From positions 310,001-374,000 of the forward strand of contig JAJOZX010003315.1 of assembly GCA_023014485.1 (NCBI GenBank): a stretch of DNA of 64,000 nt, given 5' to 3'. The notes beneath the pieces are model-generated. The model was not told the origin of the DNA. It saw only the letters and a program-made list of their open reading frames with translations, and did not search any database. The DNA is from Bathynomus jamesi. Its lineage: Eukaryota; Arthropoda; Malacostraca; Isopoda; Cirolanidae. Shown here piece after piece: positions 1 through 11,202 of this stretch. Both the position numbers and the translations under genes were made by a program. Position 1 is the stretch's first letter. The number at the start of each line of letters is the position of its first letter.

Positions 1-303
1 TTTTGGTTTAGATTAAATAAGTTTTTTTGAGTGCGCTTATAAAAAATGTTGCTGCAGCCATTTTGACCTGATTTAATACCTTTACACCAGTTATGACTGG
101 TTTTGATTGGTTTTTATCTGTATTTTACGTCATGGCGAATCTTAAATTTTTATTACATTTATTTCCATCATTTTTCAGCATTTCCGACAATTTATTATCC
201 AATTTTTTTTTTTTTGTGATGGTCCACATTTTACGTTTGTGTGGTTTTATGCTGAAAAAGCAGGTCCACACTTAGCGATAATATTAATTAACCCATTGGT
301 ACT
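1..303. other. AT-rich sequence, no gene seen
   Basis: Low-complexity AT-rich DNA with T runs. The only open frame, around 93-275, is short and of biased composition. I see nothing that supports a gene. Confidence 0.6.
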
Positions 304-510
304 CATTGGTAGAATTTCCTACCGACAAAATTGTTTGTCAGTATTGCATCACTTTTCCTTGTATTCACGTGATCTTCGGTATGAGTCATTGATATGACGG
401 AATCTAAAAGATTGCGCCATATCAGTGACTCATACCGAAGATCACGTGAATGCAAGAAAACGTGATGCAGTAATGACAAACAATTTTGTCGGTAGGAAAT
501 TCTACCAATG
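304..510. repeat. Foldback (inverted-repeat) element
   Basis: Arms of about 90 bp at 304-395 and 419-510 are near-perfect reverse complements. They begin with CATTGGTAGAATTTCCTACC and enclose a spacer of about 23 bp. This is the shape of a non-autonomous foldback DNA element. I could not define a clean target-site duplication, so the superfamily is unknown. The open frames on both strands here mirror each other because of the palindrome. Confidence 0.8.
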
Positions 511-582
511 GCCACTAATGAGTCAAGACTATTTCTTCGAAAGCGTTACTCTTTCTCTACCGTCTCTATCCTACTGTTCCGG

Positions 583-776
583 GTTACGTCGTGGCCAATG
601 TCGTAACGTCGTTTCCCGTCGATCAGTGAAGTTAAGCGACATTGGGTCTGATAGTAATTGAATGGGAGACCGTTTTCCGTGTCCAGATTATGCAGCAATT
701 CGTGGGCCGAATCCCGAGTAAAGCTGTAGGTCCCTCCGTTATATGACCTTTTAAGATGTTGCGAATAAGGTTAAAC
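583..776 (+). mobile_element. 5S-rRNA-derived SINE, copy 1
   Basis: The first 90 bp resemble the internal promoter half of 5S rRNA: GATCAGTGAAGTTAAGCGAC (box A-like), then a GGGTCTGATAGTA stretch, then GAATGGGAGACC (box C-like). A non-5S body rich in TGTAGGTCCCTCCGTTATAT follows. The same head plus body recurs at 7231-7408, 21283-21492 and 58136-58312. That makes it a dispersed RNA polymerase III retroposon, not a functional 5S gene. It ends near a poly-C run. Confidence 0.72.
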
Positions 777-1715
<939 letters not shown>

Positions 1716-1732
1716 GAGGGCCACTCAATATA

Positions 1733-4700
1733 TTATCTTTCTTTTCTCTTTCTTTATCTTTCTTTCCTCTTTATTTTCTCTTTCTTTTCTCTCTTTATCT
1801 TTTCTCTTTCTTTATCTTTCTTTTCTATTTTCTCTCTTTATCTTTCTTTTCTCTTTCTTTTCTTTCTTTATCTTTCTTTTCTCTTTCTTTTCTTTCTTTT
1901 CTCTTTCTTTTCTCTCTTTATCTTTCTTTTCTCTTTCTTTTCTCTTTCTTTTCTCTCTCTTTATCTTTCTTTTCTCTTTCTTTTCTCTCTTTATCTTTTC
2001 TCTTTCTTTTCTCTTTCTTTTCTCTCTTTATCTTTCTTTTCTCTTTCTTTATCTTTCTTTTCTCTTTCTTTTCTCTTTATCTTTCTTTATCTTTCTTTTA
2101 TCTTTCTTTTCTTTCTTTTCTCTCTTTATCTTTCTTTTCTCTTTCTTTATCTTTCTTTTCTCTTTCTTTTATCTTTCTTTTCTTTCTTTTCTCTTTCTTT
2201 ATCTTTCTTTTCTCTTTATTTTCTCTCTCTTTATCTTTCTTTTCTCTTTCTTTATCTTTCTTTTCTCTTTCTTTTCTCTCTTTATCTTTCTTTTCTCTTT
2301 CTTTATCTTTCTTTTATCTTTCTTTTCTTTCTTTATCTTTCTTTTCTCTTTCTTTATCTTTCTTTTCTCTTTATTTTCTCTCTCTTTATCTTTCTTTTCT
2401 CTTTCTTTATCTTTCTTTTCTCTTTCTTTTCTCTCTTTATCTTTATCTTTCTTTTATCTTTCCTTTCTCTTTCTTTATCTTTCTTTTATCTTTCTTTTCT
2501 CGCTTTATCTTTCTTTTCTATTTCTTTATCTTTCTTTTCTCTCTTTTATCTTTCTTTTCTCTTTCTTTATCTTTCTTTTCTCTTTCTTTTCTCTCTCTTT
2601 ATCTTTCGTTTCTCTTTCTTTATCTTTCTTTTCTCTTTCTTTTCTCTCTTTATCTTTCTTTTCTCTTTCTTTATCTTTCTTTTCTCTCTTTATCTTTCTT
2701 TTCTCTTTCTTTATCTTTCTTTTCTCTTTCTTTATCTTTCTTTTCTTTCTTTAGCTTTCTTTTCTCTTTCTTTATCTTTCTTTTCTCTTTCTTTATCTTT
2801 CTTTTATCTTTGTTTTCTCTTTCTTTATCTTTATTTATCCTTCTTTTCTCTTTCTTTTCTCTCTTTATCTTTCTTTATCTTTCTTTTCTCTTTCTTTTCT
2901 CTCTTTATCTTTTCTTTCTTTATCTTTCTTTTCTCTTTCTTTTCTCTCTTTATCTTTCTTTTCTCTTTCTTTATCTTTCTTTTCTTTCTTTATCTTTCTT
3001 TTCTTTTTCTTTTCTCTCTCTTTATCTTTCTTTTCTCTTTCTTTCTTTCTTTTCTCTTTCTTTATCTTTCTTTTCTCTTTCTTTTCTCTCTCTTTATCTT
3101 TCTTTTCTCTCTCTTTATCTTTCTTTTCTCTTTCTTTATCTTTCTTTTCTCTCTTTATCTTTCTTTTCTCTTTCTTTATCTTTCTTTTCTCTCTTTATCT
3201 TTCTTTTCTCTTTCTTTATCTTTATTTTATCTTTCTTTTATCTTTCTTTATCTTTCTTTTCTTTCTTTATCTTTCTTTTCTCTTTCTTTATCTTTCTTTT
3301 CTCTTTCTTTATCTTTCTTTTATCTTTCTTTTCTCTTTCTTTATCTTTCTTTTCTCTCTCTTTATCTTTCTTTATCTTTCTTTTCTCTTTTCTATCTTTA
3401 TCTTTTCTTTCTTTATCTTTCTTTTCTCTTTCTTTTCTCTCTTTATCTTTCTTTTCTCTTTCTTTATCTTTCTTTTCTTTCTTTATCTTTCTTTTCTTTT
3501 TCTTTTCTCTCTCTTTATCTTTCTTTATCTTTCTTTTCTCTTTCTTTTCTCTTTTTATCTTTCTTTTCTCTTTCTTTATCTTTCTTTTCTCTTTCTTTAT
3601 CTTTCTTTTCTCTTTTCTCTCTTTATCTTTCTTTTCTCTTTCTTTATCTTTCTTTTCTCTTTCTTTTATCTTTCTTTTCTCTTTCTTTCTCTTTCTTTTC
3701 TCTCTTTATCTTTCTTTTCTCTTTCTTTATCTTTCTTTTCTCTTTCTTTTCTCTCTTTATCTTTCTTTTCTCTTTCTTTTCTTTCTTTATCTTTCTTTTC
3801 TCTTTCTTTATCTTTCTTTTCTCTTTCTTTATCTTTCTTTTATCTTTGTTTTCTCTTTCTTTATCTTTCTTTTCTCTCTCTTTATCTTTCTTTATCTTTC
3901 TTTTCTCTTTTCTATCTTTATCTTTTCTTTCTTTATCTTTCTTTTCTCTTTCTTTTCTCTCTTTATCTTTCTTTTCTCTTTCTTTATCTTTCTTTTCTTT
4001 CTTTATCTTTCTTTTCTTTTTCTTTTCTCTCTCTTTATCTTTCTTTTCTCTTTCTTTATCTTTCTTTTCTCTTTTTATCTTTCTTTTCTCTTTCTTTATC
4101 TTTCTTTTCTCTTTCTTTATCTTTCTTTTCTCTTTTCTCTCTTTATCTTTCTTTTCTCTTTCTTTATCTTTCTTTTCTCTTTCTTTTATCTTTCTTTTCT
4201 CTTTCTTTCTCTTTCTTTTCTCTCTTTATCTTTCTTTTCTCTTTCTTTATCTTTCTTTTAACTTTCTTTTCTCTTTCTTTATCTTTCTTTTATCTTTCTT
4301 TTCTCTTTCTTTATCTTTCTTTATCTTTCTTTTCTCTCTCTTTATCTTTCTTTATCTTTCTTTTCTCTTTTCTATTTTTATCTTTTCTTTCTTTATCTTT
4401 CTTTTCTCTTTCTTTTCTCTCTTTATCTTTCTTTTCTCTTTCTTTTCTCTTTCTTTATCTTTCTTTTCTTTCTTTATCTTTCTTTTCTTTTTCTTTTCTC
4501 TCTCTTTATCTTTCTTTTCTCTTTCTTTATCTTTCTTTTCTCTTTCTTATCTTTCTTTTCTCTTTTTATCTTTCTTTTCTCTTTCTTTATCTTTCTTTTC
4601 TCTCTTTATCTTTCTTTTCTCTCTTTATCTTTCTTTTCTCTTTCTTTTATCTTTCTTTTCTCTTTCTTTCTCTTTCTTTTCTCTCTTTATCTTTCTTTTC

Positions 4701-4974
4701 TCTTTCTTTATCTTTCTTTTCTCTTTCTTTTCTCTCTTTATCTTTCTTTTCTCTTTCTTTATCTTTCTTTTCTCTTTCTTTTATCTTTTTCTCTTTCTTT
4801 ATCTTTCTTTTCTTTCTTTTCTCTCTTTATCTTTCTTTTCTCTTTCTTTATCTTTCTTTTCTCTTTCTTTATCTTTCTTTTCTCTTTCTTTTCTCTCTTT
4901 ATCTTTCTTTTCTCTTTCTTTATCTTTCTTTTAGCTTTCTTTTATCTTTCTTTTCTCTTTCTTTTCTCTTTCAG
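1733..4974. repeat. 3.2-kb pyrimidine-rich satellite, about 21-bp unit
   Basis: Continuous variants of TTTATCTTTCTTTTCTCTTTC, with units of 17-23 bp mixed by small deletions and duplications. Apart from the A of each TTTATC and a few point changes, the strand is nearly all T and C. A longer higher-order block recurs, for example the stretch with TTTTCTATCTTTATC near 3390, 3910 and 4370. The modal unit is a multiple of three, so the Phe/Leu/Ser frames across it stay open by chance and are not genes. Confidence 0.97.
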
Positions 4975-5187
4975 TAAATATTGATTATTTGAGACATGGC
5001 AACAGTTGTGTGTGCCTTTTTTGAGCACTTTGGCATTAAATTGTCCTTTAACTTGAAATTAAATGGTCATTTAATTTTCGAATGAAAAGCAATTTTGTAT
5101 TTTTATCTTTAATATTTAGAGTAAACTATTACATATATTGAATTTAACAGCATATTTGAAAAAATCGAAACTTTATTTAATATTTTG
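4975..5187. other. AT-rich, no gene seen
   Basis: Single-copy-looking AT-rich sequence between the satellite and the next foldback element. No feature supported. Confidence 0.5.
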
Positions 5188-5188
5188 A

Positions 5189-5388
5189 ATCACCCGAAGA
5201 TCAGGGCCCCCAGCCTTCTCTAGTTAGCCTTATAAGGCTAACTAACGAAAATATCACGACCTAACCTAACCATTCGTTAGGTCAATTGTACGCCCTTGAC
5301 GATTGGTTAGGTGAGGTGGTGATATTTTCGTTAGTTAGCCTTATAAGGCTAACTAGAGAAGGCTGGGGGCCCTGATCATCGGGTGATC
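5189..5388. repeat. Foldback MITE with 70-bp arms
   Basis: Terminal arms starting ATCACCCGA(A/T)GATCAGGG at 5189 and, reversed, at 5388 are near-perfect inverted repeats. Each arm itself contains the palindrome GTTAGCCTTATAAGGCTAAC. The short core has CCTAACCTAACC and its inverse. Structure is consistent with a non-autonomous DNA transposon; superfamily not assigned. Confidence 0.85.
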
Positions 5389-6004
5389 CAATATTTTTTA
5401 TTAAAAACATTAGCAATCTGCGTTGTGCATTAACTTTATTAGGAGGGGTAATTTCGGTATGCTAAATTTTTGACGACCATTTAGCCCATACGTAAAGAGT
5501 CTAAAATGCATAAACGAGTTCATTTTGAACTTCCATTATAAAAATTCTTTACACGATATCAATTCACACTGCCACTGAGCCGTAATTATAATAAGGAGTA
5601 AATATATACTGTATGTATAAATACTTCATCATTTCTCTCAACGCAATTTCTATGGTATTCGGATCATTTTGAACACTGGTTATGCCATCCAAACCAAACA
5701 TTTGTATGGTTAAATGCGTTTATAAATTATTAACTATTTTATTGGTAAAGTCTCTTAAGAATTAGTTAGGCATAAAAAGTGTCACGGTACTGGAATTATA
5801 CGAATATGTTTGTCCATCTACAGTAGACAGCGGGACCAGTATAAAAGCTTCTACGGCATTTATGAATTACAACCTTGGGAAAAACATAATGACCACATCA
5901 CACACACGAGATGTCGCTTAATTTCCACACTTAAACGCTTTTCGGCATTAATGTGTAATGTGTATCATCTCTTTATCAGTAGGAAATCAAAATAGCATAC
6001 GAGA
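5389..6004. other. No gene seen
   Basis: AT-rich sequence. A 61-codon frame at 5810-5995 has no recognisable motif and no gene context, so I do not call it. Confidence 0.5.
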
Positions 6005-6136
6005 TTATTTAAAAAGTAATCACGATTGTAATCGTGATTACGTGTTATGTAATCATGACTGTAATCGATTACATTACATATTTTTGTTATCGTAATTATA
6101 ATCGTAATCATAAGTATGGCATGTAATCGCCCCACG

Positions 6137-6178
<42 letters not shown>
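6005..6178. repeat. Degenerate (TAATCG)n tract ending CCCCACGTCTGA + (TA)n
   Basis: A hexamer-like array of TAATCG/CGATTA variants ends at CCCCACGTCTGA, directly followed by about 19 TA repeats. The same terminal motif, CC(C)ATGTCTGA, bounds the larger element at 33245-33751. This may be one end of a related element. Confidence 0.55.
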
Positions 6179-6185
<7 letters not shown>

Positions 6186-6436
6186 GTGTATGTATGTATG
6201 TATGGGTATTAGGGTATGCAGCAGAACAGTATCGAAGGAGTAATGTATAAATTCTTTACCATTCAATAAAGCCAAGACATTATTTTGCACGGCTTAATTT
6301 CATTGAGTAAACAGAACATACCCTTAGCTAAGGAAAGGCCAGTTTGTATGTCCATATAATTAGGAATACTACGGAGCAGTATTCTAATTAGTTTATCCCT
6401 GTTTTAAATGTGGGTTAATTAATTTAAATTGTTATT

Positions 6437-6703
6437 TCCTATAGAACGCGACTTTTGCGCCACCCTGTGGCGCAAAAGTCGCGTACTATAGGAAATTTCA
6501 ATGTTGACTAGAATATATTATTTTTTTTCTTTTCTGATCAGTTTGTAGTACCTGGTATTCCATACATTAAAACCAGACTAATTCTTTCGTCTATCGTTAA
6601 TTTCGCAGCCATCCCCTACCTAAAAGAAAAAAATAATATTCGAGTATTATAGTTAACACTGAAAATTCCTATGGTACGCAACTTTTGCGCCACCCTGTAT
6701 ATT
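6437..6703. mobile_element. TIR element, ends CAGGGTGGCGCAAAAG, with an extra inverted terminus
   Basis: Right end at about 6670-6703 reads TTCCTATGGTACGCAACTTT...GCGCCACCCTGTA. A matching inverted left end begins at about 6472 (TGGCGCAAAAGTCGCG). A third copy of the terminus abuts it at 6437-6471, giving a perfect small palindrome around CCACCCTGTGGCGC. No coding remnant. The end resembles that of the mariner-like element at 43711-44230. Confidence 0.65.
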
Positions 6704-7230
6704 GTCGGCTACCCATTCACCCATTTTTTTACATCTTTTATATTTTGGTCGCAGTGAAGTTAAACTGGGGCTAAAGGCACAATCTGGTTACTCTCAGCCA
6801 GCCACAGACCAATATATCATCGTCAGAAAAAAGGTATTTTACGTGCTCGTCGCACTCGACCTGTCACTGGACAGCCGGGTAAGCTCATGTTTCCATTAAT
6901 TTACCTGTATTTAACTCACTTGTATACACGAATGAAAAGCATTCTCACAGTTAGACATACGAGTCATACATCCTTTTGTAAATAGGTCGTTTTGAGGAAT
7001 TTTCTTTTTTGCCAAAGTCGAAAGCCACGCCCATGATCTTTTATTGGCCGAAAGTTGATGACGTGGTAAATTGCTAACCAATCTTCTGCTACCACCGAAC
7101 GTAGTGTAAGCCCAAATCGGTTATAAGATTCATCCTGATTGGTACACGTCTGAAATGGGCGTGTCTTTAATACACACTTTCATATGCATAGATAGTTCTA
7201 TGATAATAACAATGTTGTCGGTTGATTGGC
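6704..7230. other. No gene seen
   Basis: Contains a possible diffuse inverted repeat (AAGCCACGCCCATGA near 7021 and GAAATGGGCGTGTC near 7150), too weak to define an element. No coding support. Confidence 0.4.
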
Positions 7231-7408
7231 CTCCTCCGTAACGTTTTAGAAGGAGTGGGACCTATAACTTTACGTGGGCCCCAACCATCTAAGGATCGGC
7301 ACATCATTTAAAAGCGGAAGACAGTCACCCATCCAACTACTGAACAGATCCAATGTCGCTCACCCTCGCTGATCAAACGGGAAGCGGTATTGTGACGTGA
7401 CCACCCCT
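7231..7408 (-). mobile_element. 5S-rRNA-derived SINE, copy 2
   Basis: On the minus strand the head reads CGCTTCCCGTTTGATCAGCG, then GAGCGACATTGGATCTG, then AGTAGTTGGATGGGTGAC. This is close to the conserved 5S rRNA core, including the GGATGGGTGAC box C. The body continues to GTAAAGTTATAGGTCCCACTC. It belongs to the same family as 583-776. Confidence 0.75.
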
Positions 7409-7689
7409 CTGCCCGTCCATTCTCCGATAAATATTCATTGTATAACTATTTAACTCGTACTCTGCTCTAGTGTCATTGAATACTGCGATCACTAATACAG
7501 ACTATATCCAGATTTTCACTAATTATATAACTAAATAATTAATTTTTCTTATTCCTAAGACTGTGCATTCGTATAAAAATACTTTAACCCCTCAGTTTTA
7601 ACTGGTTCACTACTTTTGGTTAGATAGCTGATATGCCTATTCTTAATGTAATCTGTATTTAAGACCCTAACAGTATTAACTTTACATAT

Positions 7690-8190
7690 ACCCCGATGCT
7701 TTATGCCCTCTTTTAATCTGAAGTTATCTTTCAAAACACCAAGGAACTCAGATTGTCCTCTAAAAGTCTGCCATATGAAGCATTTCCTTTTCTGCTGAGA
7801 TGTAATATATCCTTACCATAAAACCCTTCCTTCATTAAAATTATCCCACAATTCTATGAACTCAACCCCTTCACTACACAGCATCTTGACTTTATCATTT
7901 AAGGCTAAAATTCTACTCGTAAATTTCATGCTTACCCCCAACCTTTGGTAAAATGTCCACTACATACCGTAACACTTGATCTGCCTATTTTTTAAAGGTT
8001 CTATCAATTCTCTCTACCTATGTTCAACTACTACTGAATTTCTGTTCAACTTTAATCTACCATTTTTATCCTTGCTCGTAAAATCATTTATATCTACATG
8101 AACTATAATTTTACCTTGGCTTTCCAGCAACTTCTTCACTACCTCATTGACTTTTGAAATAGTACAGTATTACCTCCCAGAATACATAGT
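7690..8190 (-). pseudogene. LINE ORF1 SGNH/esterase-like relic
   Basis: Minus-strand translation gives, across several stops and frame changes, blocks typical of the SGNH (GDSL) hydrolase-like domain in ORF1 of CR1/L2-type LINEs. Visible blocks are KIIVHVDINDFTSKDKN (the family's VHVGTND block, here D for G), RELIEPLKNR, LNDKVKMLCSEGVEFIELWD, and GFYGKDILHLSRKGNASYGR, which has the DxxHLS catalytic Asp-His motif. This domain is thought to act as a lipid esterase accompanying the retrotransposon particle. At least two stops and two frameshifts make it dead. Flanking LINE parts are not recognisable. Identification is by motif memory only; I rate the family as likely. Confidence 0.62.
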
Positions 8191-8404
8191 ATTCTTCTAC
8201 AGGTTTTCCTTCCCACATTGCAAAATTCATTTTCTGATTTCTAATGATAGTCTATCCAACCATAGTAAATTCACACCACTGTTTCATCGAAATTACTAAG
8301 TACAGTGATCCCCTGACCTACACGAATTCAGAGGTAGGACGAGGACATTTCACTACCCTTTTTTTGATCTGCACGAGCTAAGTTAACACTTTTTGGCTTA
8401 TGCA

Positions 8405-8560
8405 GTACAATACGTATGATACTTACGCTTATGATATGATACGATACTTACGTGTATGATACATACAACATGATACTTACGTGTATGATATGATACAATA
8501 CTTGTGTGTATGCTATGCGTACGATATGTACGAGTACATGTGATACTTTAACATTTGCAG
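8405..8560. repeat. Degenerate GATACTTACGTGTAT minisatellite
   Basis: Imperfect repeats of TATGATACTTACGTGTATGA, roughly 15-25 bp apart and decaying rightwards. Nothing coding. Confidence 0.6.
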
Positions 8561-8736
8561 CAGGTAGCAACATGCCTGGTAGTGTCTCTCTTGTATGACT
8601 GGCTAGTTTATATAGTCCGCTTTCTCGTGCTTCTCTGGATTATTACATTAATTTTATAATGTTTTTGAAATGTTTTTTTTACAAGCTTTTACTATTTATA
8701 GCTATTGTATACACAGCTTTATAGTATTACAAGATT

Positions 8737-9496
<760 letters not shown>

Positions 9497-10441
9497 AGCA
9501 CACCGGACAAAAAATTAGTCACCCCTAATAGCACCGATAGTAGGAAGTTCAAGGTCACACAGAGGGCGCTGATGTAGCATTGGTAAGTGACAAGTAGCGG
9601 TGACGTAGCACAGGATCAGATCTGTTTCGTGAGGTGGTGAAGAACAAAAGTGTGTGTTGGATATAGTCTGCAAATGGGTCGTGAGGCAGACGTTACTCAG
9701 TGGCAAAAAGGAGCCATCGTGTTTGGCAGAGCCCACGGACACAAAATGTCTGAAGTAGCCCAATTTGTTGGTGTGTCAACGCGTACTGTCCAGCGAGTTT
9801 ACAAAGAGTGGTGTAGTTCGCAATCAACTGACAATCGACGGCGTAACTGTGGCCGGAAAACAATTCTCGACAATAGGGGCCGCCGCCATGTTTCTCGTCT
9901 AGTAACTGCAAATCGTTTTCAAACCAGAGAACAATTGCTCCAAGAAACCAATGAGGTTCTCCAGCGACCAATTTCCGAACGGACATTGTGACGAGAATTG
10001 CATGCGATGGACATCTGGAGCAGGGTACCACGGAAGAGGCCGCTGTTAACAGCAAGTCACAAATTGGCACGTTATAAATGGGCTCAGAGGCACAAAAACT
10101 GGACTGCGGCAGATTGGAAACGTGTAATTTGGTCCGATGAGTCCCGTTTTTGTTTGTTCTCCAATGATGGGAGGCGACGAGTACATCGCAGGTCCAATGA
10201 AGCCTTTAATCCTGAATGCGTCGAAGGTGTTGTTCAGGCTGGAAACAGAAAGTGAAGCGCAGGACTCTGGCGGAACTTCGGGACCGGCTGATGAACGAGT
10301 GGCAGCAAATCGATGTTCAGTACATGCACAACCTCGTAGAGTCTCTGCCTCGCCGGATTCGTGCGGTTATCAAGGCCAGAGGCGCCGTCACACGTTATTA
10401 GGTACATTCTGAGAGGGGTGACTAATTTTTTGTCCGGTGTG

Positions 10442-10443
<2 letters not shown>
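9497..10443 (+). mobile_element. Tc1-like transposon, internally deleted
   Basis: Terminal inverted repeats of about 31 bp begin AGCACACCGGACAAAAAATT at 9497 and, reversed, at 10443. They are flanked by TA on both sides as expected of Tc1/mariner insertion. The element is 947 bp against the usual 1.6 kb. The missing part is the centre of the transposase gene. The right end opens straight into (TA)n at 10444-10480. Confidence 0.93.
9674..10401 (+). pseudogene. Tc1-like transposase, catalytic core deleted
   Basis: Would cut and paste its own element in the nucleus. I start it at the Met of MGREADVTQWQKG, the family's usual opening, rather than the upstream Met. The N-terminal helix-turn-helix (KMSEVAQFVGVSTRTVQRVY) and second DNA-binding part are intact to 9991, where a stop ends the frame. 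A second frame from 9998 has the first catalytic Asp in VIWSDESRFCLF. After NPECVEGVVQAG the sequence jumps to the C-terminal helix (LMNEWQQIDVQYMHNLVESL) in another frame. The middle domain with the second Asp and the final acidic residue is absent. It cannot be catalytic, though its DNA-binding half could still bind the termini if expressed (inference). Confidence 0.88.

Positions 10444-10445
<2 letters not shown>

Positions 10446-10480
<35 letters not shown>
10446..10480. repeat. (TA)n microsatellite
   Basis: About 17 TA repeats between the Tc1 element and a SINE. Confidence 0.97.
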
Positions 10481-10481
<1 letters not shown>

Positions 10482-10483
<2 letters not shown>

Positions 10484-10710
10484 GTAAAGAACGACGCTTG
10501 TGTAGAAGAGCGTTCCGCACAAGATGAGGAGGGAGAGCGAACAAATGAAAAATGAGGTACCACCCGGGAATCGAACCCGGGATCATCCGATTGCCGGTCA
10601 GATATGCTATCCACTACACCATGGACCTCGATCAATCAGAAGTCGTAATTCTCCTACATACGAGCAGAAACCAATGCCCTGAGGGGGCACCTTCACATGC
10701 CGTACATATA
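10482..10710 (-). mobile_element. tRNA-derived SINE, family A
   Basis: Minus strand 10628-10553 folds like a tRNA: GAGGTCC acceptor, box A TGGTGTAGTGG, an anticodon arm TCTGA/TCGGA with loop CCGGCAA, and a perfect box B GGTTCGATTCC. Position 33 is C, not the U of real tRNAs, and a body (CATTTTTCATTTGTTCGCTC...) follows without a gene boundary. It is therefore a SINE head, not a tRNA gene. A second partial copy lies at 10747-10858. Confidence 0.85.
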
Positions 10711-10719
10711 TATATACAT

Positions 10720-10912
10720 TTTAACTGCAAACAACACACAGTATAATTAATGTAAAGAAAGCGTAGAAGAGCGTTCCGCACAAGATGAGGAGGGAGAACG
10801 AACAAATGAAAAATGAGGTACCACCCGGGAATCGAACCCGGGATCATCCGATTGCCGCTCTTCTACACAAGCGTCGTTCTTTACATTAATTATACTGTGT
10901 GTTGTTTGCAGT
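10720..10912. repeat. Inverted repeat enclosing a partial SINE copy
   Basis: AACTGCAAACAACACACAGT at about 10722 recurs reversed at about 10909. The GTAAAGAA...AGAAGAGCG segment is likewise present on both sides. Inside is a partial family A SINE (box B at 10828-10838 on the minus strand) truncated at GATTGCCG. The arrangement looks like a snap-back or template-switch product. Confidence 0.75.
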
Positions 10913-10936
10913 TAAAAATAAAAATATATATATATA

Positions 10937-11192
10937 TGCGCCTCGGTGGTGTAGTGGTTAGCGTTGGTGACTACGAATCCATCGGCCCCGGGACCGAGAC
11001 CCAGTGATGGCAGGCGGCGCGCAGCAAAACCTAGTTGTTTATCCTTCCACACAGTAAAAAAAAAATTGGTTGGCGCTGGGCTGCTGGTGGGGCGTCGTTC
11101 GGATTCCGCGTTAAACTGTAGGTCAAAGGTGGAGTGACAAGCTTGACCTTCGTCAGAATGAACAATTCGGGCGGAAGCAAAACCAAGGTTAT
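10937..11192 (+). mobile_element. Dimeric tRNA-derived SINE, family B, copy 1
   Basis: First tRNA-like head at 10937-11005: GCGCCTCGGTGGTGTAGTGG with box A; box B is decayed (GGGACCGAGACCC). The shared body GCAGCAAAACC...TCCACACAG follows. A decayed second tRNA-like unit (CGCTGGGCTGCTGGTGGGGC, then TTCGGATTCCGCG) and the 3' end CGGGCGGAAGCAAAACCAAG run straight into (TA)n. Compare the better preserved copy at 34464-34752. Confidence 0.8.
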
Positions 11193-11202
11193 ATATATAT
11201 AT

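Noticed and set aside
583..680. A functional 5S rRNA gene
   Set aside because: Only part of 5S is conserved, the 3' half is replaced by a body shared with the other dispersed copies, and no T-run terminator follows.
2810..4934. Very long open frames of Phe, Leu, Ser, Ile
   Set aside because: Pure translation of the 21-bp pyrimidine satellite; the unit is a multiple of three, so stops rarely arise.
9693..10070. 125-codon minus-strand frame over the Tc1 element
   Set aside because: Antisense of the recognised Tc1 transposase.
10553..10628. A tRNA gene
   Set aside because: Cloverleaf-like with perfect box B, but position 33 is C, the acceptor pairing is imperfect, and the sequence runs on into a repeated SINE body.
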